From Epiperipatus broadwayi (taxonomy: Eukaryota > Onychophora > Udeonychophora > Euonychophora > Peripatidae): a stretch of 64,000 nucleotides of DNA. The notes under the pieces are model-generated. The model was not told where the DNA came from. It saw only the letters and a program-made list of their open reading frames with translations, and searched no databases. The translations under genes were made by a program, and so were the position numbers. Below are positions 10,907 through 21,720 of the stretch, piece after piece. Within the stretch, counting starts at the first letter, position 1. Every line of letters begins with the position of its first letter. The stretch is from NCBI GenBank assembly GCA_028023455.1, contig JAQFVV010006731.1, forward strand, positions 132,001 to 196,000. Reading direction: 5' to 3'.

Positions 10907-11985
10907 ATATATATATAATGATAAAATGAAATGAATGTAGTGCCAAATGATGAAGTATGCTAAAAATACTGACGGTAAATTGTTATTAAGCAATTAAAAT
11001 GATGCACTCTTTCTAAAAAGAACAAACTGTTATTAAAAATCTAACCAAAAGTGCACTTACAATAACAAATACAGTATTCTAAAATAGTATTAATAATTAT
11101 TTATTTAGCAATAAACTTGCTCTGGCATAATTAAATGTATGTTAAATAAAAAAGTTGCATTTTATGAAATAGTTGATGGACATATTTAACTGGGAAAAAT
11201 AGAAGTTCGAATTTCTCTTGATAGATAAACAATACTTTATTATGAACGTTGGTGGCCACTCTTTTATAAGATTGTAATATATATATTGTAACAGTCACTG
11301 CCTGCATCTCTATACGCATTGAGCATGACATGCGATTTCTGACATCGAGCAGCAATTAAGAAATATTCAAAGGTATCCAAAATATACATTACTATAATTA
11401 TACCTTTGAAAGGTTCGTTTACTGCAACCTTTGCGTGCCACCTTAAGAAAGAGATTGCTCCCCTGCTTAAAAGATATGATCATGTAATTAATAAAGATTT
11501 ATAATCTCTTATATTTTCTTTTTTTATATATAAAATCAATAGAAAAATGAATGCCTAATGAATGATTCCTGATCCCGGTAAGTTTAATCCCTGACTAACT
11601 CAATCAACTCATGATCTCGGGATGGTGGTTTGTTGCTTCGTTAACAGAAAAGGTCAAACAATAATATCATTATCAAATACACAGCACAATGCCATACTTT
11701 AACATTAGATGTTAAATTTATTAAGCCCTCTATGATTATATAAATATTTACAGAATAAAGAAGAGAATAAACACACACATAAACGATATTAATTAAAATT
11801 TAAGTGTATAAATAAATTTTAAATAGTTCCATAAATGGGAAAGGAATGGTCTGAAATTCTCCCCTGCTTACACTTTAAACTCAGAACTGGGAATAAATTA
11901 CTTATACAAAAACAATGTGTATTGGCCATAGTATGCACGTGTTTCATAATAAATAAAAAAAATGATTTAGTCACGAGTTAATGAT
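10907..11985. other. AT-rich non-coding DNA
   Basis: Flanking DNA downstream of the LTR element. No gene, RNA or transposon signature was recognised. The block 11400-11650 is slightly richer in C and G but has no open frame of interest. Confidence 0.5.
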
Positions 11986-12280
11986 ATTTGAATCTTAAAC
12001 ATTCCATAATATGAATCCTGCACATGGCAGACAATAATAATTATTTGGAACACTTTTTAACACACCTTTATTCCTTATGGAGACAATCCTGCACGTAGCA
12101 GATGGAATAAATTTACTAGGGGAACAAACTCATGCTAAAACTACAATTTGAATCTTAAAAGTTCCATAATAGAAGTCCTGCACATGGCAGACAATAATAA
12201 TTATTTGGAACACTTTCCTACACACTTTTATTCCTTATGAAAACTATCCTGCATGTAGCGGATGGAATAAATTTACTCTT
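11986..12280. repeat. Two-copy tandem repeat, period about 160 bp
   Basis: Copies begin ATTTGAATCTTAAA at 11986 and 12146 and both contain GCACATGGCAGACAATAATA. Each copy holds two related half-units ending in CCTGCACATGGCAGA-like and CCTGCACGTAGCAGATGG-like sequences, so four diverged units of about 80 bp can be seen. No coding capacity. Confidence 0.7.
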
Positions 12281-13860
12281 ATTACAAAGCGAAACACATA
12301 CATCCAATGACCAAACCACCCAATTATTTTTATTTAACTATTTTGAAATATTTCCAATACTCCAGTGAATTATGTGTGCCTTTATATTAAAATTACAAAA
12401 GAAATATTTATAACTAAATTACACAATTCACTGGTTCATTTAATAATAGCAATATTAATAAAATAATGAATTACTCGTAATAAGACATAAAAAATAGATA
12501 TAAAAACATAAATAATACTTCCCGAAGGCTTTGTTCTTCTCCGGGCTAGGATTTTGAGGGTGTTATATATCTGCTGTGCAGGTGATTACTTAACAGGGCT
12601 TCAATGGAGATTGGCAAATTGTCCTAGCAGCTACACTTTAAGAAATAGAAAGTCACATCACTGGATGGCTATGTAGGTCTTCGAGTGGTGCGAATGTATG
12701 GAACTTGGTTTCCTACTCCATGTTCAATGCTGTATCATGAATAAATCTTGATTCCATTCTCTTAGCGATATAAAACATTAGCTTAAATTTCAATTGTATT
12801 TTTCTTTCTCAGTCAATGAATATCATATTTCTTGGTCTGCACCTTTTAAAATAGTTCAGCTATTAATAACTCTTCCACTTGTTCAGCATTTCGAAAAAAT
12901 ATTTTTTAAACTCATAATTCTGCTTTTCCATCAGTACACTCCGAAAACTATACTGCTAACTCAAAGTGAACGGGTAAGAGTGCCCGTGAGTATCAATGAA
13001 TATAACCTAGCTAACTAACTAAATTTCACCTGACCAGCCTTTATATATCCCTCCCCCCCATTACAGGGTGTATTCTCTCATCCCCTCCACAAGTTATTGC
13101 TTTTATATTTCTGTTTTAATTAAATTATTAATCCCTGTTTTTAATTACTTAAGTCCAAACAATGGATTTAATTTTATCTATCTGCTTGGAAAAAAATTGT
13201 CTTACGATAACTTTATCTTTTAATTAATTTCCGAATTTCATAGACCATTTAAATTCCAGTCCCTTGATTTCTTTAAACAATAAAATAAAATCACATTTAT
13301 TTAATTAAATAATTTTGAGTAGGTGTCAAGCCGAATGACCACTGATACAATTTCTACATTTTTTTCCAAAAACATTATACAATATCAAAAAAACATTATA
13401 CAATAAAAGAAAGAGGTCATTGGCTTGCCTGCGGTCATGAACATTAAGTTCTAAAAAAAAATTATAAAACTTAAACTGTATACTTGTTGTCACATAAAAA
13501 TTGTTTTTAAGTTTTCCAAAAAGAATATTCAACAAGCAACAGAAAAAAAAATACAACATTTGAGAATCTAAAATAAAATCAAAATAAAACATGTTTACTG
13601 TTGGGTTACTTGCAAATACATTTCAGTTTCCCACAATAATTTCTTTAATGCCCTACCATATTTATTCACATCATAAATAAAAAATATATAGCATTTATTA
13701 ACAGCAAAATATATATTTACATATGGTGTCCGCATTTGTTTATTTATAAGCGTATTATCACCATTCATCCTATTTGTTTACAATATATTGTGTGTGTAAG
13801 CAACAGAGAAAATATACCTGCACAGACCACTCTTTTTATTATAATATGTACATTTGTTTG
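12281..13860. other. Non-coding DNA, no gene recognised
   Basis: Mostly AT-rich. The stretch 12500-13080 has more C and G, with C-rich runs near 13050, but no frame or RNA structure was recognised. Confidence 0.5.
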
Positions 13861-13882
13861 GGCTGCAACTATGCTTGCAGCC
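13861..13882 (+). other. Perfect 8-bp hairpin
   Basis: GGCTGCAA, a 6-base loop, then TTGCAGCC. A second imperfect hairpin follows at 13889-13916 (GTGGCAGTC with GACTGACTGTCAC). The pair of stem-loops is embedded in AT-rich DNA; no function is assigned. Confidence 0.5.
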
Positions 13883-14198
13883 ATCTTTGTGGCAGTCATT
13901 TAAGACTGACTGTCACAATATATATAATTTCAGAATCACATATGAGTTAAATAAAACTTTTAAGCCGAAAAAACTCTTTAATAAAAATCTATTCCTAATT
14001 ATTTATTTAACAGTAAATTTGATTTGTCTCAATTATTGAAAAAATAAAATATAGTGTGCACATATTAAGTAAAAAAATAAAATAAAATCATAATCAGCAT
14101 TTTATTTTTAATTTTTTGGTTTTGGAAAAAAAAGATGGAAATTTAATCAGTACAGGTAGCATAAATTTAAGTTTAAATTTATACACACTTTTTTAATA

Positions 14199-14235
<37 letters not shown>

Positions 14236-14288
14236 TATATATATATAAAATAGTACTTATATATATATATATATAAGTACTATTTTAT
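14199..14288. repeat. (TA)n tract with palindrome
   Basis: A TA microsatellite is followed by a perfect palindrome at 14245-14288. Its unique arm is AAAATAGTACTT and its centre is TA repeats. It is similar in design to the palindrome at 21665-21720. Confidence 0.85.
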
Positions 14289-14551
14289 TTAAGGACAGTA
14301 CTCAGGATAATAAATGGCCTTATGCTCAATTATTTAGAAAGCATTTATTATATGCTTAGTTTTATTATTGGAATTTATTTAAATGCAAATATGTAACCGT
14401 TTATATATCCTTATTAACATTAGTTTTAGTCTTTCATAGCTTCAGATTTATATTAAACATTATTTTTATGTGATTGTATTTTGATTCAGTTAAAAATGAT
14501 GCCTAAAGAGAAGTATACTGATCAGCATCAATTACCATTGGTTATAATTAT

Positions 14552-14581
14552 TTATATGTTGATGATATTGTATTTGCTTTC
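14552..14581 (+). pseudogene. Possible reverse-transcriptase YVDD remnant
   Basis: One frame reads YLYVDDIVFAF followed by YLLFYYK and a stop. The YVDD box is the catalytic motif of Ty1/Copia-type reverse transcriptases. The motif lies about 150 bases before a long (AAT)n tract. Nothing else of the domain is visible, so chance is a serious alternative. Confidence 0.2.
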
Positions 14582-14734
14582 TATCTTTTATTTTATTATA
14601 AATAGAACATCTATATATTACCATGGACAATTGATATATTACATTTATATACTGATGATGATATTCAGTATATTAATTTCTATTCCATCATAATTCATAA
14701 AGATAATATCTAATGTGCACATTTATGAAATGTA

Positions 14735-14882
<148 letters not shown>

Positions 14883-15176
14883 TGTAATATTTATATGATG
14901 GAAGTTATTGAGTAGTTATATTTGAAATAAACACATTTGAGAAGTCAATCTTATTGTAAAAGAATAGAAAGTTTTCCTATTGTCAGTTTGATAATTATGA
15001 CTAAAACTTATATACATTAGCAATCTTTAATGTTTAATGAAAAACATAAAAAGATTATAACTCAAATATTACTTAAATATTTTTACTTGCTATTATACAT
15101 TTATTTTAAATATATTACTTTTTCAGGTTTTTCTTTTTGTAAATAAACTTACTACGACTACAATTGGTATTTCAGT

Positions 15177-15216
15177 ATGGCAGCTTTTTGTGATCACGAG
15201 ATCTCTTTTACTAACC
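15177..15216 (+). CDS. Candidate first coding exon of a small host gene
   Basis: GGTATTTCAG precedes TATGGCAGC, whose ATG context is good, and the frame MAAFCDHEISFTN runs into C|GTAAGT, a consensus 5' splice site at 15217. A second possible acceptor (TTTCAG) lies at 15121-15126, which would make a longer 5' UTR. The exon leaves phase 1, compatible with the exon at 16936. Codons are unlike the AT-rich surroundings (CAC, GAG, ATC). The protein is not recognised. A 9-nt or longer piece after AACAG at about 15893 is also phase-compatible. Transcript evidence would decide. Confidence 0.35.
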
Positions 15217-15222
15217 GTAAGT

Positions 15223-16935
15223 AAACTAATTTTATAAAATAAAGAACATTATACTTATGTATTTAAAGGTAGATCTCCCTTGTTTTTCTAAAATCCAAAA
15301 TAATTAATGTTTTACACAAATGTCACGTACTAACTTCAGAATTAATACTTCTACTGCATATCTCAAAACTTTTCCCCCCAAATGTAGGTCGCAATGCATT
15401 CAATACACATAAGTATAAAATTGCATTTTCAGTAATTAATATTAATTAATATAAGTTTAGTAAAATCAAATGAGGTAAAGAAAGAAGACCATCTGCTCTT
15501 TTCTTTTAAAAAGTTTGTCTTGTGCGTTGGATTGAGATTGTTTCATTTATTTAATAAACCAGACATTTGCGTATTATTTTCTACATATAATATATAGATC
15601 ATAATAAAAATAATAAATATAACCGTTATATTTATTACTTTTATTATGATTACAATTTTGTTCTAGTTAACGAACATTTTATTTATATATATATTTAAAT
15701 AATTTCGCAAACACTAATAATCAATTTATTCTTTTATAAATTTTTTATTTAATTTGAATTGAAAATTATTATTACAATCTTTCACCTACATTCTCTATGG
15801 CCACTATCAACTGTCTTCTATTTAAAAAGAAAGAGAAATAAAAAAATATATTTTTGTAACATAAACCTGACATATATATATATATATTAACAGGCAACCC
15901 TGGTAATAATTACAACGTCTGCAAAAAATAGATATATTTAAAAATGGATACGTGGACCACATGGGATAGTGAATATAAAACTATGGCTGTTTAGTCGCCA
16001 CAACATCTGTAGGCAGTATTTGAACACTGTCTACCGTATTGAATTCAAATATGATTCAATTTTCTTTAAGAAATTTGATAAGTAGAACTTATATATCATG
16101 TGTATATCCTATATATTGGCTGCAAGTTAGCAATTGTCCACGGTGGCTATCATTCCACAGTAACAACAAACAAAAAAAAACTGAACTTAAGCGCCAATCT
16201 CGCTAATAAAGCAAGAATTATACTTTTCCTACTATTCTAAATGATCTTAAATATCTCTAATCAGATGCCTGACCCTAGCTAGTTCGCTCTCAGGGCTGGG
16301 AGAAAACCTATCAGATGAATGGACATTTACTGTGAAATTTGCTTATATGAATGATCTTTTTCCTATATGGTGAAACTTGCATATAGGAACGATCTTTTCC
16401 CCTCTTTTTATGTCTCTCAAACTAGATTGATATAATTTAAAATTAGCTGCTTTGACTTCCCCTCCTCTAAGCATTCATTCCATTAATAAGTCATAAAATT
16501 TCTTCATTAAACTTAAGTTTCGAGTTTAAAATATATTTAATATATGCGCCTATTCGTATAGGATGTCTTTAGCTAGTTTTGCGAGGTATGTTGACAGGAA
16601 AATAGAAATAGGCAAATATAAATGATAAATCTATTTATTAATGTTCAATAAATGATTATGGTTTCAAAGTAAGTACACAGTTTTATTCTTTCTTATTTTA
16701 TTAAATTAAATATTCATAAAAGAAAAAAATATATAATTCACCTATCAAATCTAACATAAAAGAAATATAAAATTTACTCAATATAATAAATAATATAAAT
16801 ATGAAGTACAATGCAAAAGAATAGTTATAAAGTAAGAGGTTAATAAATACTTTTAACAATGAATAAACATTTTTGAGGGTAACGCTAGGCAATTCTAAAT
16901 TCACTTAACACAAAGAAAATTATATTTACCTTCAG
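15223..16935. other. Probable intron or non-coding DNA
   Basis: AT-rich with no strong gene. It contains a diverged 38-bp tandem duplication at 16332-16407 (units starting GTGAAATTTGC and GTGAAACTTGC). A 67-codon minus-strand frame at 16701-16904 is hydrophobic and AT-driven. Confidence 0.45.
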
Positions 16936-16972
16936 GAATCTGGGATTTTAATAAAGATAAGTTTGCTTTCAG
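16936..16972 (+). CDS. Candidate second exon of the small host gene
   Basis: Flanked by ACCTTCAG on the left and GTAAGTTT on the right, both strong consensus. Joined to the phase-1 end of the exon at 15216 it reads R-IWDFNKDKFAF and leaves phase 2. Two downstream acceptors continue the frame: TTTTTTCCCAG before 17022 (open to a stop at 17064) or a pyrimidine-rich acceptor before 17180 (open to a stop at 17240). Function unknown. Confidence 0.35.
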
Positions 16973-17179
16973 GTAAGTTTACGTCTTTCCGAGTTAGGGA
17001 TCCAAAATATTTTTTTCCCAGTTGGAGAAGGAAAATGTCTGCTGTTGGCAAAAGTCTTGAATGAATGTCCTTTTGTGGTATTAATTTGGAAACAAAGAAT
17101 CATGATGACAGCTATTAACAAATGTTTTCATGGAAGTTTGATCAGCATCTGAAATTCAATATTTTTTCTTCTTCTCTAG

Positions 17180-17307
17180 GTTATTTTGGCAGCAGATCTG
17201 CACGGTCCTTGAGGTTCTTGTATGGGTGCACAGCGAGTAGAAGCAACTATATACTTAGAGCATGGGGTGATAGCCCTACACGTATCTGGTTTTTACCCCA
17301 TCATTAA
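17180..17307 (+). CDS. Candidate terminal exon
   Basis: The acceptor TTTTTCTTCTTCTCTAG before 17180 is the best pyrimidine tract in the window. In the phase left by the exon at 16972 it reads LFWQQICTVLEVLVWVHSE to a stop at 17238-17240. Another frame stays open to 17307 (GSRSARSLRFLYGCTASRS and onward), so the correct frame is not settled. The base composition is more balanced than the flanks. Confidence 0.3.
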
Positions 17308-18183
17308 GATCATAGACATTTTCAATAAGTTGATATCAAAAAACATTTTCTCCATGACTTGATTATTTCAGCGAATTTCAGTAGTTCATTAGAATAACGA
17401 GAGCATATATAATAGAGGAACATATAATTGAACAAACAGAACCTTGCTTATGATTTCCCTTTTTTTCAAAGTGATATATTTAAATAAATTATGAATTATT
17501 GAATGCATAATAGGTTCCCAGAAGTTTTTCTTATTCCATGATTAATATTATAAATCAATAATTAGTTTTTCTTGGTTTGCATTTTAACCGAATGTTCTTG
17601 AAGAATTTGAAAATAAAACATATTTTGCAATTAAAAGTAAATTTTTATTTTTAAGAAATTATGAGATTCAGACTACTGTGATTAATCCTATTTTAAAAAG
17701 AAAATTGAACAATTCGAAATTTTGATTCACACTGACTTTAAATTGCCAATCAATAATTATTAATAAAATTTTTTTTTTTCATAAATCACAGTTTTTTTGA
17801 CAGGTCAATAAAACTATTCAGCTAATAAAAAGCTCAAACTGACAAACCATAACAATAACAACAAAATAATTAAAAATGCTAACAACAAAGGGCTAACATC
17901 AGTTGGAAAAATAAAAGGCCAATAATATTTCTGTCATAGGAGCATTTTTTTTATATCAGTCATTAACCTCTCGTTTTTATATGATTGATGTAAAACGATT
18001 AAACTCTTATAAGCGTTTAACTTTTTCTTTTTCATTTATTCGATCACTTAAATAATAAAATATGAAACAGAAATTATAAAAAATCTATTAATCATTCAAT
18101 AATAAACATTACAATAAGCATAAGTTAGATTTTCTCAATATCACTTATAAATATAATTACACATGTATGTTGATAAATGGCCA
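17308..18183. other. AT-rich non-coding DNA
   Basis: No feature recognised. Confidence 0.5.
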
Positions 18184-18288
18184 TACATCTGAACACATGA
18201 GTCTATGGTGATGAATGCTTAATGTGATCTAGATAAGATGAAATATGGATTATTTCATTATTTGAATGCAAGATGTGATATGACATTA
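18184..18288 (-). repeat. LTR-like direct repeat, downstream copy
   Basis: Shares TTCAAATAATG, ATTTCATCTTAT, TAGATCA and GAGCATTCAT-like blocks (minus strand) with 20687-20787. Homology fades beyond about 115 bp, so full LTR limits are not known. Confidence 0.45.
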
Positions 18289-18477
18289 TTTCACCAATAG
18301 CTAAAATTAGCCCTAGAGAACATAATCATGTTGATGCATTGATGAACATCATCATTTTATAGCTTCTTCAAGCTTGATGACATCTTCAGCAGGTCCTGAA
18401 ACTGTAAATTTAACACTGCTAGATGATGACTTGTCAATGTTGGATCATGACTCTTCTTCATTGGCTGATGTCTTTTT

Positions 18478-18606
18478 ATTGATGGCTGATGACATGTAGT
18501 TTAACTTTAGTTTCTGCATCTATGATGTAGCTGTATGCCATCTGTTTAAGCACCACTGTTTGTAATTCTTTAACTTTTATCATAACTGCTGGAATCCATT
18601 TGGTAG
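18478..18606 (-). pseudogene. Integrase C-terminal remnant
   Basis: On the minus strand one frame reads TKWIPAVMIKVKELQTVV and later YIIDAETKVKLHVISHQ. Gypsy integrases end with a module of the type kW-x-P/G-x-V ... V-x-l-x-d-g ... rrH-v-d-h-l, and the spacing here fits. It lies about 190 bp before the downstream LTR-like repeat, as expected. Only this module is visible. Confidence 0.4.
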
Positions 18607-18935
18607 TTCCCTTAAATACACAACATAGAACAGTGAGTATTATCTGCTTTTCGCTCTTTTAATTTCAGGATTCCAACCTAATTGTTAGCAACTATTTCTT
18701 GATCAATTCTGTTGAATTTCTTGTGATATGGTTCACCCTTGAATGCTAAAAAACTTAAAACAATGAACCAATTGCAGCTTAATATATTACAATATTTGTC
18801 TGCTGACAATACTAGAGGTAGATGTATAATTTTATTAAGCATTGTAACTTAAATACTTGTTTGTCCCAAGATTGTTATTTATGGCCATGGTAAACAATAA
18901 TTGTTTTTCTGTCAAGGTGAAGTTGATATTTTTAT

Positions 18936-19250
18936 TTAATTAATGATAGCCCACATTTTTTTTGACATAATGAGCACTGTAGACCCAGTATCCAGCTCCA
19001 TCATTATTGACTTATTATTAATAAGAACTCTGCATTTGAAAGCAGAGTCAATGCCTTTCATATTGTTTACACAGGCATTTAGTTTATTCATTTTAAATTG
19101 CCCTTTCAGCTTTTTAAAATGATTTCTTCCACTCTGTTTATAGCAGCTGTTATGCATGACATGCTTGAAATATGCACACCCTGTATACTGATGTGGACAT
19201 TTAGGATGTGCATATATCAGTTTATTGCATCTATAAAAAACATTTTTCAC
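18936..19250 (-). pseudogene. Gag end and retroviral-type aspartic protease fragment
   Basis: A 104-codon frame. The N-terminal part is Cys- and His-rich (CPHQYTGCAYFKHVMHNSC), resembling a degraded CCHC knuckle. The C-terminal part, VLINNKSIMMELDTGSTVLI, has the DTGS catalytic motif (codons at 18981-18992) of pepsin-like retroelement proteases. Further downstream another frame (about 18770-18815) reads LPLVLSADKYCNILSCNWF, like the end of Gypsy protease (P-L-V-V...N-L-L-G-R-x-W). In a live element the protease would cut the Gag-Pol polyprotein. Confidence 0.55.
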
Positions 19251-20686
19251 TCATTGTTGCCAATTTATTCATGCAGCATTTTTACTACCAGTTGTGTGTT
19301 TGTTTGAATCAATTTACTGCTCAATAATTATAATGCTGCTGCTCACTGTCTCCAATGGATTTGCATGAGCTATCTTGCTAGAATTACTTGAACAACAGTT
19401 GAATACAATTGAATCAGGGTCCATAAAGAATTTTATCCTAAGGCTTTCAGGTTAGTTTCCTTATTTTAATAGCAGAATCTCCAGCTTTTTTCTTTTTTCT
19501 TTGCATATGGAGATTGAAGTGATATCTCTGCATTATCATTAGGGATGTTGGGCAGAGAAAGTTTGTAAATAGATACAACACTGTCAAAATCAAGATCATC
19601 TGGAATACAGGGTGGTTTCTACTTGATGAATCTGTATATCTGAGATCTCATGACAGGGACCAGGGTGACTGTACTTAACTCAGTTTTTTTGATTTGCTTA
19701 GCTTAATAATTGCATCTTGTTCAATTTTTAGGATAGGCCGGATTGAATTCTTCAATTGAATCCATTTTATTCTTTCCTTCTTTGTTATAGTGAAAGAAAA
19801 ATAATCTAAGTTTTATTTATTTGATTTTTAAAATTTTTATTTCTATTGATGCATTAATAATGTTAGCTGTCAATTTTGTAATAACACTGCACTAGACAAT
19901 CCACTAGGGGTGAAGCTTCTGATTTTAATGGTAATGAGTACCTGTTGAATTTAAATTTTTTTATTGACATGCTAATAATGATAGTGGTCAATTTTTTTGC
20001 TTAATGACAAAATTTAATGACTTAAAGGTTTATTGTTTTAAACTTTTTTCCCAGCCATAGAGAAAAAGAATTTTTTTTGTTATTTTGCTGACTGTATACC
20101 AAACTGTTAGGTTTATTCATGATTATGATAAAAACATGAACATGTGAATTATGTTTAATAATATATATTTATAAATATAACTTGATGCAAATATAAACTT
20201 GCATATTTACACTATATACAGTGATTATACTATAACATTTGTATAGCTTTCAGTAGCCATGCAACTGTAGAAAGAAGGGACTCCATGTGCCCTTATATTT
20301 TTACCTACAACTTCCAGCTATTATGTAGTAGCTGGCCTCATGAATAGGTAAAGTGACATTTTAGAATGTACCCTGACAGCTTGCCTCATGACTGCATTAT
20401 GTTTTAGCAGCTTTAAGTTTTGAAATGGACTTACCTTAAATTATTATTCATTTTTCTTTGCAGTTGATGTCTTTAAGAGAAAGTGTATTCTGTTGTTAAG
20501 ATTTTACCATAATTCTCTATTGCAAAATGTGTATTCTACCTTGCTGTTTTGTGACAGTAATTCTCTGACCACATCTTCAAATAGATTGATTATTTATTGC
20601 TAGATCCAGATTCACATTAGAAACATTCAAATTCAGTGAGCAACTTATTGACTCATTCTTGCAGATTTATTATCCATTATCCATCT
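19251..20686. other. Interior of the decayed Gypsy-like element, gag region
   Basis: Richer in C and G than the surroundings, with broken minus-strand frames (for example FDSVVSIYKLSLPNIPND near 19575) where gag would be expected. No motif is secure. Confidence 0.35.
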
Positions 20687-20787
20687 CCATACATATTGGT
20701 CCATGGCAATGAATGCTCAATCTGATCTAAATAAGATGAAATCTGGATTAGTCCATTATTTGAATAAAAGGTGAGATATAACACATG
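20687..20787 (-). repeat. LTR-like direct repeat, upstream copy
   Basis: Diverged partner of 18184-18288, starting TGTTATATCTCACC on the minus strand. Confidence 0.45.
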
Positions 20788-21177
20788 GGCAGTTAAAATT
20801 AATTTGTTGAAGGTTCACTAAACATTGAACTGCCCTGTCATATTTCATTTGGCATAATAAAAACCAACTTTGAACTATATAATGAAAAAAATCTACCAAA
20901 TAACCTGAGCAAAAATACTTATAATCAACTGCTACAGAATTTATTTAAAATTCCAAGAAAATGCTAATTGACTCCATAAGATTGCTGTCATTACCAGTAA
21001 ACAATTTTTATCTAAAGAACTTTAAAAATTTTCACCTCTAAGTGCTAATGAATTTTTTTACTACAATGTTCAGTTTCCAAGGTGTTTTTATATTGCCACA
21101 TTCAGAAAATATCTATGAATTTTATTTTTAAAAAAATAATTGTAAAATTAATGTACTGCATTATGTTATTATGAAAG

Positions 21178-21228
21178 TATATTACATATGTATGTATTAC
21201 ATACATACATACATACATATGTAATATA
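21178..21228. repeat. Palindrome with (ATAC)n core
   Basis: TATATTACATATGTATGTAT is matched by its reverse complement around a short centre of TACA repeats. It would extrude as a hairpin. Confidence 0.8.
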
Positions 21229-21624
21229 AAGAGCATGCCAATAACTCTAAACAAGCTTATTGTTTTATGATAAGTGCTACAAGAGAAAGCATTCAAATCA
21301 TCTTTATCCAGAATTGCTCCCATCTCTAGATCTATTTCAAGCTATGGTTCTCTTCAGCGAGGAGCTAGGACACCAGATTAAAAAAACTAACTCAAGATAA
21401 GCATTTACTTAAGCTCTGAAATTTTAGATATCTACGAGTCTTTAAATTCACCTCTCCAACTGAAATAATCATATGGGTCTGAACTTAATTTAGAAATCTC
21501 ATATATTAATTGGCTTTATAATTTAATTTAACCAAAGTCCCCAACAGCAAAATAATAATAGTAATAAAACCATGTTATATGTCACATGACCTACATAGCT
21601 TGCATTTACCTATTGTTCCAGCTC

Positions 21625-21626
<2 letters not shown>

Positions 21627-21669
<43 letters not shown>

Positions 21670-21720
21670 TTAATAATGGTAAATATATATATATATATAT
21701 ATTTACCATTATTAATCTAT
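21627..21720. repeat. (TA)n tract and 56-bp perfect palindrome
   Basis: A TA microsatellite runs into a palindrome at 21665-21720. The unique arm is ATAGATTAATAATGGTAAAT and the centre is (TA)n. Confidence 0.88.

Larger units (their letters stand above)
18184..20787 (-). mobile_element. Decayed Gypsy-like element, minus strand, internally deleted
   Basis: Direct repeats of roughly 100 bp at 18184-18288 and 20687-20787 (on the minus strand starting TGTCATATC and TGTTATATC) look like the remains of LTR starts. Between them, on the minus strand, a protease with DTGS is followed by a protease-end-like block, then, with almost all of reverse transcriptase and RNase H missing, by a segment resembling the integrase C-terminus close to the downstream repeat. 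This order fits Gypsy elements. Many stops and frame breaks make it a fossil. Confidence 0.5.

Noticed and set aside
15945-15995. Small ORF starting MDTWTTWDSEYKTMAV
   Set aside because: Only 16 codons, no splice or promoter support; likely chance.
20462-20615. Possible exon after TTCTTTGCAG, open for about 50 codons
   Set aside because: Good acceptor but no donor or partner exon, and it lies inside the decayed Gypsy-like element; chance is more likely.
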